A stretch of DNA of 64,000 nt from JAJYSO01 sp964586655 (GTDB lineage Bacteria > Bacteroidota > Bacteroidia > Flavobacteriales > Flavobacteriaceae), in NCBI GenBank assembly GCA_964586655.1, contig CAZPGY010000001.1, forward strand, positions 248,001-312,000, given 5' to 3'. The notes beneath the pieces were generated by a model. That model was not told the DNA's origin. It saw only the letters and a list, made by a program, of their open reading frames with translations, and searched no databases. Shown piece after piece: positions 15,801-24,714 of this stretch; the first letter of the stretch is position 1, and each line of letters opens with the position of its first letter. The translations under genes were made by a program, and so were the position numbers.

Positions 15801-15846
15801 AGCCAAAAGCTGAAGCGGGTCTATATTAATGGTCATTGCGGTATAA
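15801..15846 (+). repeat. Interspersed repeat, pair with 17419-17466
   Basis: It shares AGCCAAAA, TGAAGCGGGTCTATATT and GTCATTGCGGTATAAA with 17419-17466, in the same order. The last part also follows the family D copy at 43240-43254. The two copies flank the MATE gene as direct repeats about 1.6 kb apart. Confidence 0.6.
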
Positions 15847-15859
15847 AACTCCTCTTCTC

Positions 15860-17176
15860 TTGGCAGTAAAAGTATCCTTTAAAGAGATCAACAGCTTGGC
15901 CGTGCCTGCAATTATTGCGGGGATTGCAGAGCCTTTGATATCGCTAACCGATATTGCCGTAATCGGAAATGTCGATCGGCATTCTGTAGAGGCTTTGGCC
16001 GCTGCCGGAATTGTCGGCTCCTTTTTATCGGCCATCATTTGGATTGTGGCGCAGATTGAAACAGCCATCTCGGCGGTAATTTCTCAACACTATGGCGCCA
16101 AACGCTTGCACGCAGTCAAAACCTTAGTGCCACAGGCCATTCTGGTTTGTTTCTTGTTCAGCCTGCTTATTTTGGGGATTACCTCCCTCTTTGCCGAAAG
16201 CATTTTTAGCGCTTATAATGCAAAAGGACTTATTTTAAAATATGCCGAAGACTATTACCACATCCGAGCCATTGGCTATCCCATGACCTTGGTCACTTTT
16301 GCCTTATTTGGCATATTCCGCGGAATGCAAAATACCCTGTGGGCCATGAAATGCAGCTTGACCGGAGCCGGATTAAATGTCATTTTAGACTTTGCGCTGG
16401 TCTATGGAGTCGGTGATGTCATTCCTGCCATGCACCTAAAAGGAGCTGCCTATGCCAGTGTCATTGCACAAGCGGTGATGCTGATCATGGCCTTGTATTT
16501 CTTTTTTAAGAAAACCCCATTCGGACTGCGACTGAGCCGGAAGATTAACCCTAAACTCAAGCCGGTCTTGTCCATGTCGGCCAATTTTTTTATTCGTACC
16601 ATCGCTTTGAATGTGGCAATCTATATGGCCAATGCCTATGCCACCGACTATGGCGATAAATATATTGCCGTGCAGAGTATTTTGATGAATATATGGCTGT
16701 TTTTTTCCTTTTTTATCGATGGCTATGCCGATGCCAGTAATGCCATTGGCGGACGCCTGTTTGGCGCCAAAGCCTATAAACAACTGTGGTCTCTGGCAAA
16801 AGATGTGAGTAAATATGCCGTGGTTGTCGCCATTGCCCTAATTTTGGTGTGCGTTGTGTTTTATGACGAAATTGGCTGGTTGTTCAACAAAGAGCCTGCC
16901 GTGTTGGCGGTTTTTGTCTCCACTTTTTGGATGGTCCTGCTCATGCAACCCATCAACGCAGTAGCCTATGTCTTTGATGGTATTTTTAAAGGACTGGGAG
17001 AAGCCAAATATTTGCGCAATACCCAACTGGCGGCCACTTTTATCGGATTTATACCCGTGTTGCTTGTTGGGGATTACTTCGGATTAAAACTTTATGCAAT
17101 ATGGATGGCCTTTGCCGTGTGGATGCTCATCCGCGGAGGAACTTTGGTGTATAAGTTTCAGCATAAATATTTGTGA
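15860..17176 (+). CDS. MATE-family efflux transporter (DinF-like)
   Basis: This inner-membrane multidrug or toxin extrusion protein has about twelve membrane helices and 438 residues from this start. The N-terminal part (INSLAVPAIIAGIAEPLISL, then TDIAVIGN) is typical of the DinF branch; MATE proteins use a Na+ or H+ gradient. No ATG exists near the expected start. The TTG at 15860 gives an N-terminus like its relatives; a TTG at 15836 is also in frame but lies within an interspersed repeat (15801-15846). The gene is flanked on both sides by related repeats, so its upstream region may have been rebuilt by repeat insertion. No regulator is adjacent. Confidence 0.87.
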   Translation: MAVKVSFKEINSLAVPAIIAGIAEPLISLTDIAVIGNVDRHSVEALAAAGIVGSFLSAIIWIVAQIETAISAVISQHYGAKRLHAVKTLVPQAILVCFLFSLLILGITSLFAESIFSAYNAKGLILKYAEDYYHIRAIGYPMTLVTFALFGIFRGMQNTLWAMKCSLTGAGLNVILDFALVYGVGDVIPAMHLKGAAYASVIAQAVMLIMALYFFFKKTPFGLRLSRKINPKLKPVLSMSANFFIRTIALNVAIYMANAYATDYGDKYIAVQSILMNIWLFFSFFIDGYADASNAIGGRLFGAKAYKQLWSLAKDVSKYAVVVAIALILVCVVFYDEIGWLFNKEPAVLAVFVSTFWMVLLMQPINAVAYVFDGIFKGLGEAKYLRNTQLAATFIGFIPVLLVGDYFGLKLYAIWMAFAVWMLIRGGTLVYKFQHKYL

Positions 17177-17260
17177 TAAGCCAACGGATAAAACCTCGAA
17201 GTGTCGCCGGATTCTTATTCTTTTAAAGTGAACTCATTTGCAACGAATACTATGAAAATG

Positions 17261-17334
17261 AATTGCACATTTATTTTCAGTTGACCTCATTCCTGTTTCT
17301 CCTAATGGAGAAATGATTAATGGTATGTGCAATT
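17261..17334. repeat. Nested palindrome in the MATE downstream region
   Basis: AATTGCACAT (17261-17270) and ATGTGCAATT (17325-17334) are perfect 10-base inverted repeats. Inside, TTTCTCC pairs with GGAGAAA (17296-17302, 17307-17313) around TAAT. No T run follows. It abuts the MITE fragment at 17340. Confidence 0.55.
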
Positions 17335-17339
17335 AATTT

Positions 17340-17382
17340 TTAACGCAGAGATTTGAAATTTAGACCTAAATATTGGACTATT
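17340..17382 (+). repeat. Right-end fragment of the MITE-like family, copy C
   Basis: TTAACGCAGAGATTT at 17340-17354 is identical to copy A (11277-11291). The following AAATTTAGACCTAAATATT corresponds to the right end of copy A with single-base changes. The left half of the element is missing. Confidence 0.55.
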
Positions 17383-17418
17383 TAGGCGGTATAATTGGTA
17401 TAAACAAGGCAACAGCGA

Positions 17419-17466
17419 AGCCAAAACCTGAAGCGGGTCTATATTTAATTGTCATTGCGGTATAAA
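17419..17466 (+). repeat. Interspersed repeat, second copy of the MATE-flanking pair
   Basis: It matches 15801-15846 (see there). The rest of the 517-base gap between the MATE and dehydrogenase genes holds the palindrome at 17261 and the fragment at 17340; I see no gene in it. Confidence 0.6.
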
Positions 17467-17693
17467 TTTGTGTACTTTTGTTTAGCGCTACTTTTAGTCC
17501 TAAATATTGGACCAATCGGCAGGGCCTTTTGATATGGCTTTGCCGCCGATTGAAAAAAGCGGCGAGAGAAGTGATTTGCCCGTTAAAAAAGAAGATCAAG
17601 AAGAGGTTTCTTGAATTCAACAGAATTAACGGGGGTAAACCAAATTGTTAATCTGTTAAAGTAGAATCAGAATCATTTTCAAAACCCAATGCG

Positions 17694-18635
17694 ATGCCTG
17701 CACCGGATAAGATTGTCATCATTAGCCCCACTCTTCAACATAAAGATCCTTGGATCAAAGCCTTAAAAAAACATCATCCCGGTTTGCAAGTGGAGGTGTA
17801 TCCCGACGATACCCATCGAGAGCAAACCGAATTCCTCTTGGTGTGGAATCCGCCAAAAGGGGTGTTTCAAGAATATCCGCAAGTAAAAGTCATCTCTTCC
17901 ATTGCGGCCGGAGTTACGCATATTTTAAAAGATCCCGATTTGCCCAAAGTGCCGATTATCAAGATGAACGATGATAAACAAAAGCGAGATTTGGCAGTTT
18001 TTGTGTTGAGTTTGGTGCTCAATCGAATGCGAAAACTCAATGTCTATGCCCAATATCAGGCTAAAAAACACTGGCGACGCCGTTCTTATCAGCGTCCGGC
18101 TGAAACCACGGTGGGAATTATGGGAATTGGCAATATCGGACAGAAAATCGGACAACTCTTGGCGCTCAACGATTTTAAGGTCACCGGTTGGTCGCGATCT
18201 GAAAAGCACCTCGATAACATCCGTACTTTTCACGGAAATGACCAGCTCGAAGCTTTTTTAAAAACGGCTGACTTTTTGGTGTGCATCTTGCCGTTGACTT
18301 CGTCGACCCGACAAATATTGAATGCTGCTGTTTTTAAAAAATTGCCCAAAGGTGCTTACCTTATCAATGTAGGCCGTGGTGGGCATTTGGTGGAACAAGA
18401 CTTGATAGAAGCCCTAAATAACGGACAGCTTTCGGGTGCGAGTTTAGATACTTTTAGGGAAGAACCCTTGCCGGAGTCGCATCCGTTTTGGGAACATGAA
18501 AAAATAGTGATCACACCACATACCGCCAGTTCGGTAGATCCCGATCGGGTGGCTCAAAAAATTATTAGAAATTATAAACACATGAAAAATGGAGAGCAGT
18601 TGGAGGACAAAATTAATCAATCCCGTGGCTATTAA
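17694..18635 (+). CDS. D-2-hydroxyacid dehydrogenase (GhrA-like)
   Basis: This 313-residue NAD(P)-dependent enzyme reduces 2-keto acids such as glyoxylate or hydroxypyruvate. The Rossmann loop GIMGIGNIGQKIG (about residues 141-153) is intact. NVGRGG carries the conserved Arg near 228, and Glu in the EEPLP segment with His in TPHTAS (near 276) completes the catalytic set. The shorter N-terminal substrate domain places it nearer to GhrA than to the serine-pathway dehydrogenase. It is monocistronic and lies upstream of the kinase gene on the same strand, 144 bases away. Confidence 0.87.
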   Translation: MPAPDKIVIISPTLQHKDPWIKALKKHHPGLQVEVYPDDTHREQTEFLLVWNPPKGVFQEYPQVKVISSIAAGVTHILKDPDLPKVPIIKMNDDKQKRDLAVFVLSLVLNRMRKLNVYAQYQAKKHWRRRSYQRPAETTVGIMGIGNIGQKIGQLLALNDFKVTGWSRSEKHLDNIRTFHGNDQLEAFLKTADFLVCILPLTSSTRQILNAAVFKKLPKGAYLINVGRGGHLVEQDLIEALNNGQLSGASLDTFREEPLPESHPFWEHEKIVITPHTASSVDPDRVAQKIIRNYKHMKNGEQLEDKINQSRGY

Positions 18636-18731
18636 TATCATAAGAACGATTAATACAGCCCAACTTTTGCCCTTGCGTCAAAAGTAAATAGGTGATAATC
18701 ATAGGAATACGCATTCGGTCTGTGAAAATTT

Positions 18732-18739
18732 TATTTTTG
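18732..18739 (+). promoter_or_regulatory. Probable -7 element for the NtrY-like kinase
   Basis: TATTTTTG matches TAnnTTTG and lies 40 bases before the ATG at 18780. I see no TTG at a suitable distance. Confidence 0.4.
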
Positions 18740-18779
18740 TACGATCTCCTGCTTCTGTTCAATCGCTAAGTTGTAATCG

Positions 18780-20240
18780 ATGAAACTCTTTAAACGCTCA
18801 CTGCGAAACCGGTTTTTTTTCAGCCTTATTATTTTGGTATTCGGGGCGTCCATTATCATTGTGGCCGTAACGGTTTATCAATATCGCGATGAGGCTAAAA
18901 AATATCAAAGAGACAAACTCAAGCGGAAAGTCAATTCTATCGAAGCCAGTATCAATTATCAAATAGAAAACACGACCTATATTGTTGACACCGATCATAT
19001 TCCGCTGATATTCAAGGATAAAATCTATGAAATCAGTCATATTCATCACACCCAAATCAATTTTTATGACCTCGAAGGTCAATTGCTCAAATCTTCGAAA
19101 GCCACTTTTTTTCGAGATCGCGATAAAGCAGATTTGCCCAAGGGAATTGTCAAACAGCTGAAACAAGCTGTGGGAGATCATATTGTGATTCGCCACCACG
19201 TGGATGAAGACGGCCAAAAATATAGATCGGCCTATACCTATATCACCGACAGCTATTTTAAACCCCTGGCTATTGTGGGCATACCACACCTTAAAAATGA
19301 AGGTTTTATAGAGAAAGAACTCCGTGAGTTTTTGGCTATTCTCGGTCAGGTTTACTTGCTGGTGATTGTGGTGGCAATTATTCTTTCTTATTTCTTTTCA
19401 AGATATATTACTCGGTCGCTGAATACAGTTAGCGAAAAGATTTATGCCACTCGAGTAGACAAGAAAAACCAGAAAATCAAGGTCAAGAAAATTCCGTTTG
19501 AGATTGAAGGCTTGATCAAAGCTTACAATGCCATGGTAGACGAACTGGAAGAAAGTGCTGCCAAGCTGGCAATCAGTGAGCGCGAACAGGCCTGGCGCGA
19601 TATGGCTAAACAGGTGGCGCATGAGGTCAAAAACCCGCTGACTCCTATGCGGTTGAGTATTCAGAATTTTGAACGAAAGTTTGACGCTGCAGATCCCGAT
19701 AACCAAAAGAAAATCCGAGAATTTAGTCAGTCGTTGATTCAGCAAATCGATACCATGAGCGCAATTGCATCGGCTTTTTCCGACTTTGCCAAACTTCCCA
19801 AACAACACAATGAATGGTTGAATGTGTCTGAGGTAGTTAAACGAGCCTTGGATATTTTTAATGAAGATTATATTGATTTCTATGCCGAACGAGAAGAGAT
19901 TCAAGTCCGTTTTGACCGCACACAACTCATCCGAATTATCACCAACTTGGTGAAAAACGCTATTCAGGCCAGCGACGAAGTCCAAGATCCGGAAATCAAG
20001 GTCAGGGTGCAACAAGAAGCCGAAAATGTTTATATTACCATTGCAGATAATGGCGAAGGTATTCCGGAAGCCTATAAAAATCGTATTTTTGAACCTAAAT
20101 TCACCACCAAATCCAGCGGAATGGGACTGGGTTTGGGCATTATAAGAAATATTATTGAAGCCTATAACGGTGAAATATATTTTGAATCGGAGGAAGGCCG
20201 AGGAACGGTCTTTACTGTAAAATTTCCTATAAAAACCTGA
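18780..20240 (+). CDS. NtrY-like sensor histidine kinase, orphan
   Basis: The 486-residue kinase has a membrane helix at about 12-33, a periplasmic sensor domain of about 150 residues (35-183), a second helix (184-206) and a HAMP-like linker. A HisKA domain follows with His281 in VAHEVKNPLTPMRLS, the form seen in NtrY-type kinases, and then a HATPase domain (DNGEGIP, GMGLGLGI). No response regulator lies next to it, so its partner is elsewhere. The enoyl-CoA hydratase gene starts 4 bases after the stop and is probably cotranscribed, which is an unusual pairing. Confidence 0.87.
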   Translation: MKLFKRSLRNRFFFSLIILVFGASIIIVAVTVYQYRDEAKKYQRDKLKRKVNSIEASINYQIENTTYIVDTDHIPLIFKDKIYEISHIHHTQINFYDLEGQLLKSSKATFFRDRDKADLPKGIVKQLKQAVGDHIVIRHHVDEDGQKYRSAYTYITDSYFKPLAIVGIPHLKNEGFIEKELREFLAILGQVYLLVIVVAIILSYFFSRYITRSLNTVSEKIYATRVDKKNQKIKVKKIPFEIEGLIKAYNAMVDELEESAAKLAISEREQAWRDMAKQVAHEVKNPLTPMRLSIQNFERKFDAADPDNQKKIREFSQSLIQQIDTMSAIASAFSDFAKLPKQHNEWLNVSEVVKRALDIFNEDYIDFYAEREEIQVRFDRTQLIRIITNLVKNAIQASDEVQDPEIKVRVQQEAENVYITIADNGEGIPEAYKNRIFEPKFTTKSSGMGLGLGIIRNIIEAYNGEIYFESEEGRGTVFTVKFPIKT

Positions 20241-20244
20241 TTTT

Positions 20245-21027
20245 ATGAGTTATAACAACATTTCTATCACCAATGAAAACGGGATTTCTACCTTGGTCAT
20301 CGACCGTCCCAAAAAGTTGAATGCCTTAAATCGAGAGACCCTCAAAGAAATTCACCGGGCGTTTGTCGATTTTAAAACCGATGAAGAGACCCGGTTGGTC
20401 ATTCTCACCGGAAGCGGTCAAAAGGCTTTTGTAGCCGGAGCTGATATTGCCGAATTTGCCGATTACTCGGTTGAAGAAGGCAAAGATTTGTCGGCTACCG
20501 GTCAGCGTGAGGTCTTTGACTATATCGCCAATTTTCAAAAACCGGTGATTGCAGCTGTCAACGGGTTTGCCCTCGGCGGCGGATTGGAATTGGCCATGGC
20601 GGCACACTTTAGAGTGGCCAGTGAAAATGCCAAAATGGGTTTGCCCGAAACTTCCCTCGGGGTGATCCCCGGATATGGAGGAACCCAGCGTTTACCCCAA
20701 TTGGTGGGCAAAGGTCGCGCTATGGAAATGATCATGACGGCCGGAATGATCGATGCCAAAACAGCCCTGTCCTATGGATTGGTCAACCATGTGGTGCCTT
20801 TGGAAGAACTCTTGGATCTGGCAGATAAAATTGCCGAAAAAATCCTTAGAAATTCTCCCGTGGCCATCGCTTCGGCAATTGAAGCCATCAATGCCAATTA
20901 TGATAAAACCTGCAATGGCTTTGAACAAGAAATCGACAGCTTTGGGAAGAGCTTTGGCAGTGAAGATTTTAAAGAAGGCACTACTGCTTTTTTAGAAAAA
21001 CGAAAACCCGATTTCCCCGGAAAGTAA
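20245..21027 (+). CDS. Enoyl-CoA hydratase / crotonase family
   Basis: This 260-residue crotonase-fold enzyme hydrates 2-enoyl-CoA in fatty-acid beta-oxidation or related pathways. Both catalytic glutamates of true hydratases are present (Glu115 in GGGLELAM and Glu135 in LPETSLG). The oxyanion-hole segments AGADIAEF and FALGGG are also intact, and PGYGGTQRL follows. It is probably cotranslated with the kinase gene upstream (4-base gap) and converges on the lipoprotein gene across a strong two-way terminator. Confidence 0.92.
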   Translation: MSYNNISITNENGISTLVIDRPKKLNALNRETLKEIHRAFVDFKTDEETRLVILTGSGQKAFVAGADIAEFADYSVEEGKDLSATGQREVFDYIANFQKPVIAAVNGFALGGGLELAMAAHFRVASENAKMGLPETSLGVIPGYGGTQRLPQLVGKGRAMEMIMTAGMIDAKTALSYGLVNHVVPLEELLDLADKIAEKILRNSPVAIASAIEAINANYDKTCNGFEQEIDSFGKSFGSEDFKEGTTAFLEKRKPDFPGK

Positions 21028-21048
21028 TACCTTGAAGGGCACCAAAAA

Positions 21049-21116
21049 TAAAACCTGTCGGCAAAGCGGCTTCGGCTTTAAAGGGGAAGCCGCTTTGTCG
21101 GTTTGACAGGTTTTTA
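21049..21116. terminator. Long bidirectional terminator hairpin
   Basis: The outer arms AACCTGTC and GACAGGTT and an inner 15-base arm (CGGCAAAGCGGCTTC with its near-complement) form a long stem between the converging genes at 20245 and 21121. A and T runs lie at both ends, so it can end transcription from either side. Confidence 0.8.
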
Positions 21117-21120
21117 AAGA

Positions 21121-21687
21121 TTACTGAATGACAATGGGAAACATGACCTGTGCGTCGGTTTCGCCACCGCTGTGATTGCCCAGGGGATCGCTGGTGTCTT
21201 TGGATTGTGGCTGGTGAATCAAAGTTACCTGCACCTGTCCTTGTGCAGGTGTGCCGGTAATCCATCGGGTAAATAAACCGATTGGGATGCCATTGCTGTC
21301 GGTAGTCATCGCTTCATCTGTGCGATTAAGGTCAACTTCAACTCCGGTAAAACGGTATTCTACAAAGTGATCGTCCTTTTCTGCAATGATTTCTTCCGTG
21401 ATATCCTCTACTGCATCAGGATTGGATTTGTCATAGAACGTCAAGCTCACCGCATAGGTTTTACCGGCACCCAGATTAATCACAGGCGCTTGATAATCTC
21501 CGGTTCGGAACCTCGGATCGGTATAGGTGTAGGTGTGTTGTGCCCCGTCAGACTCGGTAAACGTGAGGCTGACGTCCGTAATGACTTCGGCTTCATTAAT
21601 TTGAACTGGGGTGTTGTCGTCATCAGAACAGCCGGTCCATACAAGACTGGCGATAAACAAATAGATCAATGGTTTTAAGGTTTTCAT
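21121..21687 (-). CDS. Lipoprotein following a TonB receptor gene
   Basis: The 188-residue product has a lipoprotein signal peptide with lipobox WTGC (Cys20), so it is probably anchored in the outer membrane facing the periplasm. The mature part is beta-rich with acidic patches (SDDDNTP). Small proteins of this type often follow TonB-dependent receptor genes in Bacteroidota and are labelled as type 1 periplasmic-binding-fold proteins. It starts 29 bases after the receptor stop and should be in the same operon. It may help bind or pass on the ligand taken up by the receptor. Confidence 0.72.
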   Translation of the reverse strand: MKTLKPLIYLFIASLVWTGCSDDDNTPVQINEAEVITDVSLTFTESDGAQHTYTYTDPRFRTGDYQAPVINLGAGKTYAVSLTFYDKSNPDAVEDITEEIIAEKDDHFVEYRFTGVEVDLNRTDEAMTTDSNGIPIGLFTRWITGTPAQGQVQVTLIHQPQSKDTSDPLGNHSGGETDAQVMFPIVIQ

Positions 21688-21715
21688 ACGAATGGTTTTG
21701 GGTTAAAAAAATCGA

Positions 21716-24124
21716 TTAATAATTAAATTTTAGTTGTAAAGTAAAGTTGCGTCCCAGGTTATCGGCAAAATACCGAAGCCGGTTCAGGTAGTCGCGATAG
21801 CGTACATCGAAAAGGTTGCTAACGGCGAGCCGCACCTGCATGGAGCCGCGTTGAAAAGGGTGAAAAATCGCACTGGCATCCAATCCCGTTAAGAAATATC
21901 CTTTGGGCGGGGTGCTGATGTCCACCAGCTTATTTTGGTAACTTCCGTTTTCAATTACTTTGATATAAAAATTGTCGTTGGGATAATGTTGCTTGGTAAA
22001 TACGGCATTTCCGTGCAGGCTCACAGTCAATTGATGCCAATCCGGATTTTTATAGGTAAGCGTATGCGAAGTGTTGGTGGGAGGGATGGCAATCAAAGGA
22101 CGGTCGGAATCTATTTCACGCCCATCGACGGTTGAAAAATTACCGTGATAACTAAAATGCTTGTTGAATTTATAGTTGACATCCACATCCATTCCGATGA
22201 GTCGGGCGTCATTTTGTTGGTATTTATATTTCAAAAAAGCCCCCCTAACGGTTTTTTGTACGCCTCGGGGCTCCATATTAATAAAATTGTCAATACGATT
22301 CAGGTAAGGGGCTATGATAAAAGTGAAATCGCCTGCTTGTTTTTCAAAAGACAATGACAGCTTGCCGGAATGTTCCGAATCCAAGCGCAAATCTCCCAAT
22401 TCAATACTGGCCGCTGAATGATGTAGCCCATCAGAAAACAGCTCTGAGGGATTGGGCGCGCGATTGCTCAAAGCATAATTAAGACGCAGCAGGTAATTTG
22501 TGCTTAACGTGTATTTGACACCTGCGGTGGCCGAAATATTGTCATAGCTGAAAATGGGATGAGTCAGATACTGCGATCCGTATTCGCCCATTACGATATC
22601 GGCAAAATCTTCATCATAGCCTGCGGCGTGCCATCTCACTTTGTTGTAGTATTTTTTGGCGTCGATGTGCGAATAATCATAACGAAGTCCGGCTTCAATC
22701 AACCAGTTTCGGTTAATTTCGTAAAATCCGGTGGCAAAAGCACCGAAGGAATGGCTGTGATAATCGGGGATAATTCGTTGTACTCCCGTTCGAGGATCGG
22801 CAAAATTATCTTTGTAACTCCAATCAACCCCAATATTTAACCCCCGGTCATTGCGGGCCTTAAAATCGAAGTTGGCAGCGGCGGCATGGGTTTGCAGGTT
22901 GAGGTCTACCGAAGGCTTGTATTTGTAATTGCCCCGACGGATGTCATATTCCAGCCGATTATTGCTCTGATAGCTGTAGCTGAGCTGCAATTTCCCTATT
23001 TGATCAAAGTATCGGTAAAATTTTAACCTCGCCAGTTGGTGTTGTACTTTTTGTCGGGGCGCTTGTTGGGCATAGCTAAAATCATCAATATAAATGGGTT
23101 GATCACTATTGATGGCCTGCACCAAGTCAGATACACTGCCGGTGCTTGAGGCCCGTAGAATACCCAGGTGTTTGTTGTATAAACTGTAGTAGGCATCAAA
23201 TCCATAGTGGAACTTGTGGAGCCCTGCATTGATTGAAAAATCCCTTTCATCGGTTCCCGTATTGGAAAGTATATAATCCGGCGTTTTGTAGTCACCAAAC
23301 TTTTTATAAGTACCCTGTAAATTGACATACCAGCCATTGTCATAAGCCTTGGTCAAGGAACTGCTTATTGATCCTCCGCGACCGTTGGTCGAGCCTGATA
23401 AAATGCTTTGCCCGAAGAGGGTGTCTTTTCGGGGAATATCAGCTGCTTTAGCAATAATAACTCCACCAATGGCATCACCGCCATATTGCAGCGCAGCAGC
23501 GCCTTTAATAACGGTGAGTTTCCCTGCCGAGTTCAAATCAATACTCGGGGCGTGATCGTCTCCCCATTCTTGATCTTCGAGTTCGACTCCGTGATTAAAA
23601 ACCGGAACACGACTGCCCGAAAGCCCTTGAATTATGGGTTTGACAATATCCTTACCGGTATTTAAGGCAGAAACTCCGGTCAGCTTTTTTAAGGCGTCTC
23701 CCAAACTTGCCGAACTGAAATTATCAATGTCCTCCCCTGAAAGGGTCTGCTGTTGTGCAGTCTTTGATTTTCTGATTTCAGAAGCCCCCACAACAACCAC
23801 TTTTTCTAAAGCAATGGGATGTTGGTCCAAAAATATTTTTTGTCGGGTGGCTCCGTCAATGAGGACAGGAACAATTTTTTCTTGTGCATGGTCGGCAGTT
23901 ATTTTAAGAGAGATGACTCCATTACAAATTTTTTCAAAAGCGTATTTCCCCTCAAAATCGGTATAAGTCACCTGGTCTGTGCCCATAATAGTAATCTTTG
24001 CCGCAGGAATGGGCTGTTTAGAATTGAGCGTCATCACCTGTCCGTGGAGCCCGCTCCGGCAATCTTGGGCGTGAAGAGTTGACAGCCCTAAAATAGCAAG
24101 TAGGCTTGCTAACAAGTATTTCAT
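21716..24124 (-). CDS. TonB-dependent outer-membrane receptor
   Basis: This 802-residue receptor imports a scarce ligand across the outer membrane with energy from TonB-ExbBD. After the signal peptide (about 1-20, ending LHAQ) comes a carboxypeptidase-regulatory-like domain (about 20-95), then the plug domain (about 105-220, with LSGEDIDNFSSASLGDALKK and PIIQGLSGSRV), then a 22-strand barrel ending in an aromatic residue (LQLKFNY). The start at 24124 gives a clean signal peptide; the frame continues 27 codons upstream without one. No SusD gene is present, so a small ligand such as a metal complex or heme is more likely than a glycan. The upstream small protein has His and Cys residues that fit metals. 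Confidence 0.9.
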   Translation of the reverse strand: MKYLLASLLAILGLSTLHAQDCRSGLHGQVMTLNSKQPIPAAKITIMGTDQVTYTDFEGKYAFEKICNGVISLKITADHAQEKIVPVLIDGATRQKIFLDQHPIALEKVVVVGASEIRKSKTAQQQTLSGEDIDNFSSASLGDALKKLTGVSALNTGKDIVKPIIQGLSGSRVPVFNHGVELEDQEWGDDHAPSIDLNSAGKLTVIKGAAALQYGGDAIGGVIIAKAADIPRKDTLFGQSILSGSTNGRGGSISSSLTKAYDNGWYVNLQGTYKKFGDYKTPDYILSNTGTDERDFSINAGLHKFHYGFDAYYSLYNKHLGILRASSTGSVSDLVQAINSDQPIYIDDFSYAQQAPRQKVQHQLARLKFYRYFDQIGKLQLSYSYQSNNRLEYDIRRGNYKYKPSVDLNLQTHAAAANFDFKARNDRGLNIGVDWSYKDNFADPRTGVQRIIPDYHSHSFGAFATGFYEINRNWLIEAGLRYDYSHIDAKKYYNKVRWHAAGYDEDFADIVMGEYGSQYLTHPIFSYDNISATAGVKYTLSTNYLLRLNYALSNRAPNPSELFSDGLHHSAASIELGDLRLDSEHSGKLSLSFEKQAGDFTFIIAPYLNRIDNFINMEPRGVQKTVRGAFLKYKYQQNDARLIGMDVDVNYKFNKHFSYHGNFSTVDGREIDSDRPLIAIPPTNTSHTLTYKNPDWHQLTVSLHGNAVFTKQHYPNDNFYIKVIENGSYQNKLVDISTPPKGYFLTGLDASAIFHPFQRGSMQVRLAVSNLFDVRYRDYLNRLRYFADNLGRNFTLQLKFNY

Positions 24125-24235
24125 CGTAAAATTTTTGAATGTGAAATATTGATTTTCAATACAATAACCTCCTATGTAAAAATGGTTTTCCCGCTTTGTA
24201 AGCAAGAGGAAAGTTTTTTAAAAAGACACAAGGTG

Positions 24236-24547
24236 TTAGGAAAAGGAATAAAAGGGAGGAGAGGTATTGAAAAGTTCACAAACCGAAGGTTTTTCCGAAA
24301 GTAGATTTTCATAGCTCGTCTGAATAACCGGAAAAACTAACTCTTTATAGACGTTGAAGTTGACTGAATTGTCAACCGATAGAACTGGGGTAGTGTTTTC
24401 GCGGCTGGTCAATTGACATAAAACACAATCTTTGACCGGCACATGATCCTGTTGATGTGCAAAAGCGTGTAATCCCGAGACCTTGATCAGCACAAAAGCC
24501 ATCAAGAAGACCCATGCAACAATATATTTAGTTTTTTCAGAAAACAC
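24236..24547 (-). CDS. Small exported or membrane protein with His/Cys motif, TonB operon leader gene
   Basis: The 103-residue product has one N-terminal hydrophobic segment (about 8-27), then HAFAHQQDHVPVKDCVLCQL. These His and CxxC residues could bind a metal. The rest is short and polar. It lies 111 bases upstream of the receptor gene on the same strand. Proteins of this kind are often found before metal-linked TonB receptor genes in Bacteroidota, which is why I suspect zinc or copper uptake. I cannot name a family with certainty. Confidence 0.6.
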   Translation of the reverse strand: MFSEKTKYIVAWVFLMAFVLIKVSGLHAFAHQQDHVPVKDCVLCQLTSRENTTPVLSVDNSVNFNVYKELVFPVIQTSYENLLSEKPSVCELFNTSPPFYSFS

Positions 24548-24654
24548 GAAGGCGAAATTATATAAAAAATATGTGCTTTACGGTTAATGTTATTTTAAAT
24601 TAACCCTCTTCTATTTTAATTTTAGCCTGAATCAATTCAGGGCTTTAGCTTTAT

Positions 24655-24691
24655 GCAGCCGCATAAATTCGAACTCTGCGGCTGTAGAGGG
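24655..24691. repeat. Hairpin in the 24548-25015 gap
   Basis: Perfect 8-base arms CAGCCGCA and TGCGGCTG enclose 13 bases. It lies upstream of the diverged repeat at 24715, in the position where the second copy has its cloverleaf-like palindrome (41639-41723). Confidence 0.5.
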
Positions 24692-24714
24692 TTACTGCAA
24701 GGGGCACAACGCAG

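Noticed and set aside
17378..17620. Minus-strand frame of 80 codons in the repeat-rich gap
   Set aside because: It runs through the dispersed repeats and has no similarity or start context I can support.
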